Source of the DNA: Arthrobacter sp. ISL-95 | GTDB lineage: Bacteria > Actinomycetota > Actinomycetes > Actinomycetales > Micrococcaceae | DNA length: 64,000 nt | Reading direction: 5' to 3' | NCBI RefSeq assembly: GCF_018613695.1 | Contig: NZ_JAGGPR010000005.1 | Location: 803,571 to 867,570 of the forward strand | In this document: piece by piece, positions 48,686 to 56,500 of the stretch | How the letters are laid out: every line of letters begins with the position of its first letter | How positions within the stretch are numbered: the first letter of the stretch is position 1 | The notes under the pieces: generated by a model | What the model saw: only the letters and a program-made list of their open reading frames with translations | Databases searched by the model: none | Told to the model about the DNA's origin: nothing | Program-made: the position numbers and the translations under genes

Positions 48686-48724
48686 AGCAAAAGGCACCCC
48701 GGTTTATACGGGGTGCCTTTTGCT
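48686..48724. terminator. Bidirectional hairpin terminator
   Basis: Perfect 16-bp stem (48686-48701 and 48709-48724) with a 7-base loop. The arms carry A-rich and T-rich ends, so T-tracts arise in both directions. It separates rdgB (+) from the DedA gene (-). Confidence 0.9.
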
Positions 48725-48777
48725 GTATTGGTCTTTTAGCTGTCTGGGACTGTTGTCCTTGGAGGTGCTGCGGAGCC

Positions 48778-49554
48778 TCAGTGCTCGCTGGGCTTACCGC
48801 CCTCGTGCTCCTCGATGAACTCCTCTACAGGATCGGTGCCTTCGGCCACTGCCCTGCGCTTTGCCATAAATCCACGGCCGATTTCAATGAGAATGGGGAT
48901 GACCGAGATCAGGACGATGACGATGAAGATGATATCGATGTTGTTGCCAACCCACTCGAACTGGCCAAGCCATGCGCCGAGCAGGGTTACACCGCCGCCC
49001 CAAAGGACTGCACCGATGACGTTGAAGAGGAAGAACTTGCGCTTGTCCATCTGCGCGACGCCCACAATCACGGGTACGAAAGTGCGGATGATGGGAACGA
49101 ACCGCGCCAGAATCAAGGCCTTGCCGCCGTGCTTTTCGAAGAACGCATGGGCGCTCTCCACGTTTTCCTTCTTGAACAGCCGTGAATCCGGCTTATTGAA
49201 GATCGCAGGGCCGGCTTTGGACCCAATGAGGTAGCCGGTTTGGTTGCCGAGGATGGCAGCCACGATGATCATGGCGCACATGCCCCACAGATTGAACTCG
49301 ATTGCGCCGGTGGAGACCAAAAGCCCCGCCGTGAACAGCATGGAGTCACCGGGAAGGAAGAACCCCACCAGGAGGCCTGTTTCTGCGAACACAATGGCGC
49401 AGACCAGGAGGACTACCCACGGTCCCAAAGGTGAATCGCGGAGGAAGACGTCAGGGTTCAGCCAGTCCGGCAGGAACGAAGCCATAGGCGGCGAAACCGG
49501 GCCCGCGCCCCCGAAAGTGGATACGGCAAGGTCGCTTATCGCAGAAAAGATCAC
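48778..49554 (-). CDS. DedA family membrane protein
   Basis: A 258-residue protein with five to six hydrophobic segments. The family motifs FAETGLLVGFFLPGDSM, GNQTGYLIG, and FARFVPIIRTF-like ARFVPIIRTFVPVIVG are present. DedA proteins are linked to proton-dependent membrane homeostasis and to recycling undecaprenyl phosphate or flipping lipids. The C-terminal tail is charged. GTG at 49554 is chosen because TAGGCT lies six bases upstream; the next candidate start is 23 codons further in. Confidence 0.9.
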   Translation of the reverse strand: MIFSAISDLAVSTFGGAGPVSPPMASFLPDWLNPDVFLRDSPLGPWVVLLVCAIVFAETGLLVGFFLPGDSMLFTAGLLVSTGAIEFNLWGMCAMIIVAAILGNQTGYLIGSKAGPAIFNKPDSRLFKKENVESAHAFFEKHGGKALILARFVPIIRTFVPVIVGVAQMDKRKFFLFNVIGAVLWGGGVTLLGAWLGQFEWVGNNIDIIFIVIVLISVIPILIEIGRGFMAKRRAVAEGTDPVEEFIEEHEGGKPSEH

Positions 49555-49560
49555 CTATCA

Positions 49561-49566
49561 AGCCTA
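49561..49566 (-). promoter_or_regulatory. -10 box for leaderless DedA mRNA
   Basis: Minus-strand TAGGCT six bases before GTG 49554. There is no ribosome binding site between. Confidence 0.6.
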
Positions 49567-49602
49567 CTTGACCGCCGTCGTCGTGTTATTCCTGCCAATC
49601 CC

Positions 49603-49630
49603 TTGACACTTGGTTTGTCGGTTGTATGGT
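49603..49630 (+). promoter_or_regulatory. Promoter of the YtrA-type regulator/ABC operon
   Basis: A consensus -35 TTGACA (49603-49608) and -10 TATGGT (49625-49630) with a 16-base spacer. This is the best -35 hexamer in the window. Confidence 0.75.
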
Positions 49631-49650
49631 TAGTTACATGAGTAATGAAC
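49629..49650 (+). promoter_or_regulatory. Candidate operator for the GntR/YtrA regulator
   Basis: Inverted repeat GTTAGTTAC-ATGA-GTAATGAAC with 7 of 9 matching pairs. It overlaps the -10 end and likely start site, so a bound repressor would block transcription of its own operon. Confidence 0.55.
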
Positions 49651-49669
49651 CAGTAAGGCGGTGGTGCTC

Positions 49670-50071
49670 ATGATTGATGACAGCAAGCCGATCTTTTTGC
49701 AGATCGCCGAGCTCATCGAAAACGGAATCGTGGACGGCGCCATGGCCGAAGAGTCGCAGGTACCTTCCACCAATGACTTTGCAGCTTTCCACCGCATCAA
49801 CCCGGCGACTGCCGCCAAGGGCGTCAATCTGCTGGTGGATTCAGGAATTCTCTATAAGCGCAGGGGGATAGGGATGTTCGTTGCCACAGGAGCACGCGCC
49901 CAGTTGGTAGCACGCCGCACCGAAGAGTTCTTTGAGCAGTACGTCAAGCCGCTGGCCTTGGAAGCCCGAAAACTGGGCATCTCGCCAGAGCAGCTGACTT
50001 CCATGATTGAACGCAGCTCCGGGCTTGCACCGGAAACCGGGACAGAGAAGGAAAGGAGCGCGGCCCTGTGA
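49670..50071 (+). CDS. GntR-family transcriptional regulator, YtrA subfamily
   Basis: A 133-residue DNA-binding protein with an N-terminal winged helix (PIFLQIAELIENGIVDGAM, then VPSTNDFAAFHRINPATAAKGVNLL and GILYKRRGIGMFVATGA) and a short helical dimerisation tail, which is the YtrA layout without a large ligand domain. ATG at 49670 follows AAGGCGG. It overlaps the ABC ATPase gene by 4 bases. YtrA regulators usually repress an adjacent ABC exporter and respond to envelope-active antibiotics; that is inferred here. Confidence 0.92.
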   Translation: MIDDSKPIFLQIAELIENGIVDGAMAEESQVPSTNDFAAFHRINPATAAKGVNLLVDSGILYKRRGIGMFVATGARAQLVARRTEEFFEQYVKPLALEARKLGISPEQLTSMIERSSGLAPETGTEKERSAAL

Positions 50072-51000
50072 ACCACACCATCGTCGAGGCCCGTAACCTG
50101 ATCAAGCGCTACAAAGACCTCAACGCCTTGGACAACGTAAACCTCAGCCTTACAGCGAACCGTATTTACGGCCTGCTGGGACGCAACGGGGCCGGCAAGA
50201 CCACGTTGATGTCCATCCTCACCGCCCAGGCCTTCGCCACCTCCGGCGAAGCCCTCGTCTTCGGCGCCAACGCCTATGAAAACGACGCCGTACTGTCCCG
50301 GATCTGCTTCATCAGGGAATCACAGAAATATCCGGACGACTTCCAACCGCAGCATGCCTTCCGCTCCGCCGCGCTCTTCTACAAGAACTGGGACCAGGGT
50401 TTCGCCGACCGCCTCGCCGAAGACTTCCAGCTTCCCGTCAAGCGCCGGATCAAGAAGCTCTCACGTGGCCAGCTGTCCGCCGTCGGTGTGATCATAGGCC
50501 TCGCCTCGCGTGCCGAGCTGACATTCTTCGATGAGCCGTACTTGGGCCTGGACGCCGTGGCCCGGCAGCTGTTCTACGACCGCCTCGTGGAGGACTATTC
50601 CGAGCACCCCCGCACCATCATCCTTTCCTCGCACCTGATCGACGAGGTAGCGAACCTCCTTGAACACGTTGTGGTGATCGACCGGGGCACGATCATCATG
50701 GACGCCAATGCCGAAGAGATCCGAGGTTCTGCTGTCACCGTTTCAGGTTCGGCGGAAAAGGTGGACGCTTTCCTGGCAGGCCGCAGGATCCTGCACCGCG
50801 AAACGCTGGGGTCTTTGGCCTCCGTGACGGTGGACGAGGTGCTCAGCGGTCGCGAACGCACCGAAGCTCAGGAGTTGGGCCTGGAACTATCGCCGGTTTC
50901 ATTGCAGCAGTTGGTGGTACGGAAGACCATGGCAGGGGCCGGCGCAACAGGAACAGGTAGTGGAGACTTCGCCAGAGACACGATGGAGGCAAGGCGATGA
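50068..51000 (+). CDS. ABC transporter ATP-binding protein (YtrB-like)
   Basis: A 310-residue ATPase with Walker A LLGRNGAGKTT, the signature LSRGQLSAVG, Walker B LTFFDEPYLGLD and the switch histidine in ILSSHLIDE. The C-terminal 70 residues form an extra domain seen in exporter ATPases. GTG at 50068 overlaps the regulator stop and its own end overlaps the permease start (ATGA), giving a tightly coupled three-gene operon. The cargo is unknown; peptide antibiotic resistance or lipid export is typical. Confidence 0.92.
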   Translation: MNHTIVEARNLIKRYKDLNALDNVNLSLTANRIYGLLGRNGAGKTTLMSILTAQAFATSGEALVFGANAYENDAVLSRICFIRESQKYPDDFQPQHAFRSAALFYKNWDQGFADRLAEDFQLPVKRRIKKLSRGQLSAVGVIIGLASRAELTFFDEPYLGLDAVARQLFYDRLVEDYSEHPRTIILSSHLIDEVANLLEHVVVIDRGTIIMDANAEEIRGSAVTVSGSAEKVDAFLAGRRILHRETLGSLASVTVDEVLSGRERTEAQELGLELSPVSLQQLVVRKTMAGAGATGTGSGDFARDTMEARR

Positions 51001-51683
51001 GCAGGACTCTGGCAGTTGCCCGGATGCAGCTGATCAACAAGTGGACGTACATCGGATGGCCATTGACCATCCTGGCGGCATCCTTCCTGATGTCGCTCGC
51101 CATCTTCGCACTCATCCCCGTCACCGAAGGGAAAAATGGTGGCGGGAGCCAGGCGCCCCTATGGTACTTCCTGGTTCTTGGCATCCAAAGCATGACCCTG
51201 GCGTTCCCCTTCTCCCAAGGCCTAAGCATCAGCCGACGGGCGTTCTACTTGGGAACCTTGGGCCTCTTCTCGCTCATCGCACTGGGGATGACCGTGCTCT
51301 ACATGGTGGGTGGCGTCCTTGAAAAGGCAACCAACGGCTGGGGCGTCTACGGCTACTTCTTCAATATTCCGTGGGTCACGGATGGTCCCTGGTACTCCAC
51401 CGCGGCGTTCTTCTTCGTGGTGATGATGTTCATGTTCATCATTGGGTTCTGGTTCGCAACCATCTTCAAGCGCTGGGGCACCTCTGGAACGCTGGTTTCA
51501 ACCTTGGGAACAGCAATCGCCCTGATAGGCCTGGCCGCCCTCACCACCTTGTTACAAGGATGGGGGTACGTTGGAAACTGGTTTGCCCAGCAGACGCCGC
51601 TCAGCATCAGCGGGTGGGCTGCGGTCCTGTGCGTCGTTCTCGCAGCAGGTTCCTACACAACTCTGCGCAGGGCCACTCCGTAA
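50997..51683 (+). CDS. ABC transporter permease
   Basis: A 228-residue membrane protein with six predicted helices (about residues 20-42, 58-75, 85-110, 132-155, 165-188, 200-218), typical of the small ABC-2-like permease paired with YtrA-type regulators. There are no catalytic motifs. It starts within the end of the ATPase gene. A GC-rich hairpin followed by TTTT ends the operon 37 bases after its stop. Confidence 0.85.
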   Translation: MSRTLAVARMQLINKWTYIGWPLTILAASFLMSLAIFALIPVTEGKNGGGSQAPLWYFLVLGIQSMTLAFPFSQGLSISRRAFYLGTLGLFSLIALGMTVLYMVGGVLEKATNGWGVYGYFFNIPWVTDGPWYSTAAFFFVVMMFMFIIGFWFATIFKRWGTSGTLVSTLGTAIALIGLAALTTLLQGWGYVGNWFAQQTPLSISGWAAVLCVVLAAGSYTTLRRATP

Positions 51684-51719
51684 GCACAGGAATGTCACGT
51701 TGACCACAATGTAGCCCGG

Positions 51720-51760
51720 AAGGGCCGCCCCGCCGCGCAAATCGGCAGGGGCGGCCTTTT
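51720..51760 (+). terminator. Intrinsic terminator after the ABC operon
   Basis: GC-rich stem GGCCGCCCC (51723-51731) with GGGGCGGCC (51748-51756), extended by A-T pairs, followed by TTTT. The 16-base loop can form a small inner stem. Confidence 0.85.
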
Positions 51761-51767
51761 CCGGCTG

Positions 51768-51773
51768 TAACCT
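51768..51773 (+). promoter_or_regulatory. -10 box for leaderless exonuclease mRNA
   Basis: TAACCT six bases before GTG 51780, immediately after the terminator of the upstream operon. Confidence 0.6.
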
Positions 51774-51779
51774 TGTCCA

Positions 51780-52790
51780 GTGGCATTGGACTTTACGGCG
51801 ATCGACTTTGAAACAGCCAACGGCTTCCGGGGGTCGCCGTGTTCGGTGGGCCTCAGCAAAGTCCGTGGCGGCGTAGTAGTGGAGGAAGCCTCCTGGCTCA
51901 TGCGCCCGCCAGAGAACCATGATCATTTCGAGTTCCATAACACCCGAATCCACGGCATCCGTGCCGAGGACGTCGCCGGTCGCCCACGATTCGGGGAACT
52001 CTTCCCGGAGATCGGCGCCTTCATTGGCGACGACGTACTCGCCGCCCACAACGCAGCCTTCGACCTCGGCGTTATTCGCTCAGGACTCGAAGTCTCAGGC
52101 CTGGCCGGGCCGGCCTACGACTACGTGTGCACCGTGATGCTCTCCCGCCGCTGCTATTCACTGGTTTCGAATTCTCTGCCCTACGCCGCCGAGGAAGCCG
52201 GGGTTCCCCTGGTCAACCACCACGACGCTGCGGAAGACGCCCGCGCCTGCGCCGGCATTCTGGTAGACATCGCCAAGCGGAACAACGCCAACAGCATCGC
52301 TGAACTCTACCTTTCCCTTGGCCTGAACCTGCCGAAGCAACCCGCGTTCGATCCCGCGCTTGGCCTCTCCAAAGCGACTATGTCCGCGCTCGCGGCCAGG
52401 ACCGGAAGCGCCGCCGAACGCACACTCGAACGTGCACTGGGCGTGGCGGGTGGCTTTCAGACCTGGCCGGAGGAGGGGCGCAACCCTTTGCCCAACCCGT
52501 CCGCGGAACCCGGACATCCGCTCTTCGGCCAGACCGTGGTGTTCACGGGAGACCTCGCCATCACCAGGCCGGAGGCCAAGTCACGGGCCGCAGACATGGG
52601 CGCGCGCCCCGAAAGCCGGGTAACTGCGCGAACTACTGTATTGATTGTTGGTGACGGTTTCGTGGCAGGCGACCTCCGCGCCGGCCGACTCACAGGGAAA
52701 GCCAAGCGGGTCCTGGAATTGCATGCCAAGGGCCAGCAAATCGAGGTTGTGTCTGAGGGAGAGTTCCTGCAGATGGTGGGCGGCGCATAG
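51780..52790 (+). CDS. DnaQ-like 3'-5' exonuclease with C-terminal BRCT domain
   Basis: A 336-residue protein. The N-terminal DEDDh exonuclease has ExoI FTAIDFETANG, ExoII LAAHNAAFDLGVI, and ExoIII HHDAAEDARACA with the catalytic histidine. After a linker, the C-terminal 90 residues form a BRCT domain (LFGQTVVFTGDLAITRPEAKSRAADMGARP in pieces). The pairing is known in actinobacteria and suggests a DNA repair role, with BRCT as a docking or DNA-end module. GTG at 51780 is six bases from a -10 box. Confidence 0.93.
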   Translation: MALDFTAIDFETANGFRGSPCSVGLSKVRGGVVVEEASWLMRPPENHDHFEFHNTRIHGIRAEDVAGRPRFGELFPEIGAFIGDDVLAAHNAAFDLGVIRSGLEVSGLAGPAYDYVCTVMLSRRCYSLVSNSLPYAAEEAGVPLVNHHDAAEDARACAGILVDIAKRNNANSIAELYLSLGLNLPKQPAFDPALGLSKATMSALAARTGSAAERTLERALGVAGGFQTWPEEGRNPLPNPSAEPGHPLFGQTVVFTGDLAITRPEAKSRAADMGARPESRVTARTTVLIVGDGFVAGDLRAGRLTGKAKRVLELHAKGQQIEVVSEGEFLQMVGGA

Positions 52791-52877
52791 CTCCCCGGCA
52801 ACACGGTCAGGTGGTCATACTGCGCCTATCCCGGTCACACTGCGCAACAAACCTACCCGCTGGGAGAACCGCACTCC

Positions 52878-52883
52878 TAGCCT
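52878..52883 (+). promoter_or_regulatory. -10 box for leaderless DUF4395 mRNA
   Basis: TAGCCT six bases before ATG 52890; no ribosome binding site besides a G-run. Confidence 0.55.
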
Positions 52884-52889
52884 TGGGGC

Positions 52890-53459
52890 ATGACCAAACC
52901 AGCCCTTCCCCAAGCACCTGCGCGCCAGCCTGCCGCTGCGGCTACTCCTGCCGGCCCTGCTACTCGTGGCGGGGTGGATTGGCGGGCTGTGTTCGCCTTT
53001 CCGAACCCGGTCAACGAATACGCGGCCCGGATCACAGCCGGACTCGTGGTGGCGGTGGCCGTTGCCACCCTGTTGACCGGTTGGGCATGGGGCTTGGTGG
53101 CACTGGCTGTCGGTTTCTGGCTCCGCGTGCTCTTCGGGCCACGGATCTCCCCGCTCGCGCTTCTGTCAGTGAAGTTTTTGGCGCCACGGATCGGGCACGC
53201 CAAGCTCGTTGCCGGACCACCCAAGCGATTCGCGCAGGGCATCGGTGCTGCCTTGACGAGTGCCGCCGTCGTGCTGTTTTTCACCGGCTTTCAGCCCGCC
53301 GCCTGGATCCTGCTGGCACTGCTGATCGTGGCGGCGTCGCTGGAAGCGTTCGTGGGCTTCTGCCTCGGCTGCGCAATCTTTGGCTTCCTGCAGCGCCGCA
53401 ACCTCATTCCCGAGGACGTTTGCGAGGCCTGCAACAACGTAACGCTCCGTCAGAGGTAG
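52890..53459 (+). CDS. DUF4395 family membrane protein
   Basis: A 189-residue protein with a Pro/Ala-rich N-terminal tail and four hydrophobic segments. FAFPNPVNEYAARITAG starts the domain; FVGFCLGCAIFGFL and EDVCEACNNV carry two cysteine pairs (CLGC and CEAC) that are typical of the family and may be redox-active. DUF4395 genes often sit near thiosulfate sulfurtransferase or thioredoxin genes, but none is adjacent here. It ends only 7 bases from the convergent ADP-ribosylglycohydrolase gene. Confidence 0.88.
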   Translation: MTKPALPQAPARQPAAAATPAGPATRGGVDWRAVFAFPNPVNEYAARITAGLVVAVAVATLLTGWAWGLVALAVGFWLRVLFGPRISPLALLSVKFLAPRIGHAKLVAGPPKRFAQGIGAALTSAAVVLFFTGFQPAAWILLALLIVAASLEAFVGFCLGCAIFGFLQRRNLIPEDVCEACNNVTLRQR

Positions 53460-53466
53460 CTATTGC

Positions 53467-54537
53467 TTAGCCGGTGGTGACGGCCAGCAGTCTGTCCGCC
53501 ATGCCGCGAATGACCTCCGGGGCTTCCAAGGCGTCGAGCCAGTCGGCCGGCAGGCAGTCTTCACCGTAGTAGGCACCCAGGATGTTTCCGGCAATGGAGC
53601 CTGTGGAGTCGCTGTCCCCACTGTGATTGATGGCCGCGGTTACTGCGTTGCGGAAATGCTCTGCCGGCGAGCTGCCGCTGGTGGCCAGCACGGCGTAAAG
53701 CCCGACGGCGAGTGCCTCCTCGGCGATCCACCCCTCACCAAGCGCTGTGGTCAGTTCTTCAGGGTCCAAGGGGGCTGGTTGCAGGGACAACTGCAGGGCA
53801 GCCTCCAGTCGTTCCGCCAGTTCGGGTGCCTTGGTGGGGACGCCGTTGACGTAGCTGAGGGCCTCAGTTGCGCCGGACCGGATGTCACTTCCGGCCACGA
53901 TGTTGTGGATCAGCAAGCTGAACGCTGCTGCGCTGAGTCGCGCTGACGGGTGTCCGTGGGTCAATGAAGCAGCGTCCGAGCTGAGCTTGTAGACCGCTTC
54001 GCGTGAAATGTGGGGGACGAGCCCAAACGGGGCCGAACGCATCACGGTGCCGCAACCTTTGGAATCGGCATTGACCGGACGTGCAACTGTTCCCATCTGA
54101 CCGGTCGCCAAACCGCTGAGGCAGGCGTTTCCGGGTGCGCGGCGGTGGCGCAGGACCTCCTGGGCATCGATCCACCGCGGTTGCGGCACAGGAGCGGAAG
54201 AGGCAACTGCAACGTCCTGCGTGGCGAGCCAGCGCAAGTAGGCCAGCCACAGGCAGGCAATCTCATCCGCGGCGACGCCATCATTGGCCCATTCGAGTGC
54301 TTCCACCAGGCCGTCAACGGTGTACAACGTCATTTGCGTGTCGTCAGAGAAGTGGATGCCGCCGTCGAGTTGGCCGAACGACGTCAGGCCGGAGGAACCA
54401 TAGCGTGCGCGAATTGCGGCAATTGACTCGAATTCCACCGCATAACCCAGGGAATCACCCAGCGCTCCGCCCAGAAGCGACCCGTGAACTCGGGACTCGA
54501 AGGAAGGACTAGCGGGGGAATTCGGCTCAACACTCAT
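53467..54537 (-). CDS. ADP-ribosylglycohydrolase family protein
   Basis: A 356-residue all-helical hydrolase of the DraG/ARH family that removes ADP-ribose from proteins or small molecules using two magnesium ions. Metal ligands are seen in GALGDSLGYAVEF, SDDTQMTLYT, and GDSDSTGSIAGNILGA. The gene stands alone. ATG at 54537 lies six bases from a TAAGTT box. No ADP-ribosyltransferase or macrodomain gene is near, so it is probably a housekeeping eraser, not part of a toxin pair. Confidence 0.92.
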   Translation of the reverse strand: MSVEPNSPASPSFESRVHGSLLGGALGDSLGYAVEFESIAAIRARYGSSGLTSFGQLDGGIHFSDDTQMTLYTVDGLVEALEWANDGVAADEIACLWLAYLRWLATQDVAVASSAPVPQPRWIDAQEVLRHRRAPGNACLSGLATGQMGTVARPVNADSKGCGTVMRSAPFGLVPHISREAVYKLSSDAASLTHGHPSARLSAAAFSLLIHNIVAGSDIRSGATEALSYVNGVPTKAPELAERLEAALQLSLQPAPLDPEELTTALGEGWIAEEALAVGLYAVLATSGSSPAEHFRNAVTAAINHSGDSDSTGSIAGNILGAYYGEDCLPADWLDALEAPEVIRGMADRLLAVTTG

Positions 54538-54543
54538 GCCAGT

Positions 54544-54549
54544 AACTTA
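54544..54549 (-). promoter_or_regulatory. -10 box for leaderless ADP-ribosylglycohydrolase mRNA
   Basis: Minus-strand TAAGTT six bases before ATG 54537. Confidence 0.6.
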
Positions 54550-54572
54550 CCGTGCCTGCGAACCTCCGCTGA

Positions 54573-54578
54573 TATGGT
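54573..54578 (+). promoter_or_regulatory. Extended -10 box for the DUF202 pair
   Basis: TGATATGGT is an extended -10 (TGN before TATGGT). A start site near 54585 would leave a leader that contains GGAGAG before TTG 54619, which argues against an in-frame ATG at 54574. Confidence 0.5.
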
Positions 54579-54618
54579 GGGGAAGCTGCCCGGCACTGAC
54601 AAAACTTGGAGAGACATT

Positions 54619-54975
54619 TTGCGTGAACCTGCTTGGCGACGGACAGGCAAGACCCCCGATTACAGGTTTTCTCTCGCCAATGAACGTACCTTCCTCGCGT
54701 GGATCCGCACCTCCTTGGCCTTGCTTGCCGGCGCGGTCGCTGTTGACCAGCTGGCTCCAAACATCGCTCCCACACCTGTCCGTCTGGTCCTGTGCGTGTT
54801 GCTGGCTCTGGTTGGTGCCGGGTTGGCCGTCCTTTCGTACCGCCGTTGGGGGCAGATGGAAGCCGCGATGCGCAATGATCAGGCGCTCCCGTTCTCCCGG
54901 GTCATGCTGTTCATGACCATTGTGGTTGCCGTGGCAGCGTTCGCCTTTGCGGTACTGATATTGGTGGCGCGGTAA
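54619..54975 (+). CDS. DUF202 (YidH-like) membrane protein
   Basis: A 118-residue protein with three transmembrane helices and the family signature FSLANERTFLAWIRTSLALLAGAVA in pieces (NERTFLAWIRT). TTG at 54619 is taken as the start because GGAGAG lies five bases upstream and the promoter-like TATGGT box overlaps the only earlier ATG (54574). Function unknown; E. coli YidH is an inner membrane protein. A second DUF202 gene follows after two bases, so they form a two-gene operon and perhaps a heteromer. Confidence 0.85.
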   Translation: MREPAWRRTGKTPDYRFSLANERTFLAWIRTSLALLAGAVAVDQLAPNIAPTPVRLVLCVLLALVGAGLAVLSYRRWGQMEAAMRNDQALPFSRVMLFMTIVVAVAAFAFAVLILVAR

Positions 54976-54977
54976 GC

Positions 54978-55322
54978 ATGGAGGCCCGCGATCCCGGGTT
55001 GCAGCCCGAGCGCACCACGTTGGCCTGGCGCCGGACGCTGATTTCCCTGGTGGTGGTGGACCTGTTCATTTGGCGGAGTTGGCTGACGTCCGAACCCTCC
55101 ACGGGCAACCTCGTCGCAGGCCTTCCCGGGCTTGATTACCAAGGGATCTGCGCTCTCATGGCGGCCGCAGCCACCATCGTGTTGGCGTCCGTGGTGTGGG
55201 TTCGTTCCAGGCAACTCCATGCCGGAAACGAGGCAGCATCGGCGCGGCTCGTCCTGGTCAGCACCGTGGCCGTGGTGGGACTTGGTGCCACAGCCATCGC
55301 AGCCATCGCCGTGGGTGGTTAG
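54978..55322 (+). CDS. DUF202 (YidG-like) membrane protein
   Basis: A 114-residue protein with three hydrophobic segments. It starts MEARDPGLQPERTTLAWRRT; ERTTLAWRRT is the DUF202 signature matching NERTFLAWIRT of the preceding protein. The pair resembles yidG/yidH of enterobacteria. The order and spacing suggest co-translation. No catalytic residues are apparent. Confidence 0.85.
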   Translation: MEARDPGLQPERTTLAWRRTLISLVVVDLFIWRSWLTSEPSTGNLVAGLPGLDYQGICALMAAAATIVLASVVWVRSRQLHAGNEAASARLVLVSTVAVVGLGATAIAAIAVGG

Positions 55323-55499
55323 GCTCGCGGACAGATAAGCTCGAAGACAGGATTCAGCAAGCGCCCAGACTCTGCTGGCAAAATGCTCAGTGGCTTTGAG
55401 CTTGCATAACCTCCTGCAGCGCAAGCGCCAAACACCAGCGTCCGCCGCGACGAAGCCGGTCATCCCGGTATCCACACCAACCGTAAGGACTCATTGGAC

Positions 55500-56432
55500 A
55501 TGACCTCTCCTGTACAGGCCACACCCGAAACTAAGCCGGGACTTCTTTCCCGGCTGTCGGCCGAAGCATTGGGATCGATGTTCGTGGTGGTTGTCGCGGC
55601 GGGAGTCGGGATTTTTTCAAATCCCGGTGCTGCGCCCTTGCCGGTAGCTCTTGCGACCGGCCTTGCGGTGACAGCAGCCATGCTGGCCTTCGGATATGTC
55701 TCGGGAGGCCATTTCAACCCTGTGATCACCCTAGGCAATCTGATCGCAGGCCGAATCCGGGCAGTGGCCGCCCTCGGCTACGTGGCGGCGCAAATCATCG
55801 GCAGCGTGGTTGGTGCTGCGTTGATCTACTTCGTGGTGAGCACGGTGCCGGTCCTTACCGACGCCAGGGCTGCATTCGACGTCGTTTCGCCGGGTTTTGG
55901 TGATCACGCTGCCGCCCAAACACAGCTGGCAGGAGTTCTGTTGGTCGAAATCCTTGGTGCGGCCCTCATTGTTGCCGTGTTCCTTGGTGCGACAGCCGGC
56001 CGCCGGGCCGTTCCGGCCATGGCACCCTTCGCCGTTGGCTTGGCAATGGCTGTCCTGCTTCAGCTCGGACAGGTACTGGGAAACCTTCCCTTCAACCCTG
56101 CGAGGGCAACGGCCCAAGCATTTTTCAGCTCGTCCTGGGCGTTTGAGGGTCTGTGGCTCTTCTGGGTGGCCCCGCTGATGGGCGCCGCGCTTGCCGGCCT
56201 TGCCTTCCGCGGCTTCCAAGGCCTGTCTACTACGGTCGCGGCTGAGCCGGACGACCTCCAAGGCGGCAGCGACGGGGTAAACGACTCCTTCGATGCCAAC
56301 GACGAGCCGGTTGAGGACACTGAGGTCAAGGAATCCGCTGCGAAACCTGACATCGTCTCTTCCCGAACTGCACAGGCTGCGCCGGTTAATGACGACGCCC
56401 GGGACTTCTTCGACGGTAAAAAAGGCAAATAA
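55500..56432 (+). CDS. MIP/aquaporin family channel
   Basis: A 310-residue membrane channel with six helices. The two half-helix boxes are GGHFNPVIT (NPV instead of NPA) and FNPARATAQ (canonical NPA). The arginine of the selectivity filter follows the second box. An acidic C-terminal tail of about 70 residues (DDLQGGSDGVNDSFDANDEP) is likely cytosolic. ATG at 55500 follows AAGGAC; a TTG six bases upstream is possible. Water or small neutral solutes are the expected cargo. The 177 bases upstream hold no clear gene. Confidence 0.9.
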   Translation: MTSPVQATPETKPGLLSRLSAEALGSMFVVVVAAGVGIFSNPGAAPLPVALATGLAVTAAMLAFGYVSGGHFNPVITLGNLIAGRIRAVAALGYVAAQIIGSVVGAALIYFVVSTVPVLTDARAAFDVVSPGFGDHAAAQTQLAGVLLVEILGAALIVAVFLGATAGRRAVPAMAPFAVGLAMAVLLQLGQVLGNLPFNPARATAQAFFSSSWAFEGLWLFWVAPLMGAALAGLAFRGFQGLSTTVAAEPDDLQGGSDGVNDSFDANDEPVEDTEVKESAAKPDIVSSRTAQAAPVNDDARDFFDGKKGK

Positions 56433-56488
56433 CCCCACGGGCTCGACGGCGGACGGCTCGCCTGCGCTTTATTGTCGGTGCCCCCGGT

Positions 56489-56494
56489 TAACTT
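56489..56494 (+). promoter_or_regulatory. -10 box for leaderless sbcD mRNA
   Basis: TAACTT six bases before ATG 56501, without a ribosome binding site. Confidence 0.55.
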
Positions 56495-56500
56495 GAGAAT

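Noticed and set aside
53467..54537. ADP-ribosylglycohydrolase considered as the antitoxin of an ADP-ribosylation toxin pair
   Set aside because: No ADP-ribosyltransferase gene is nearby, and the adjacent genes (DUF4395, DUF202) are unrelated.
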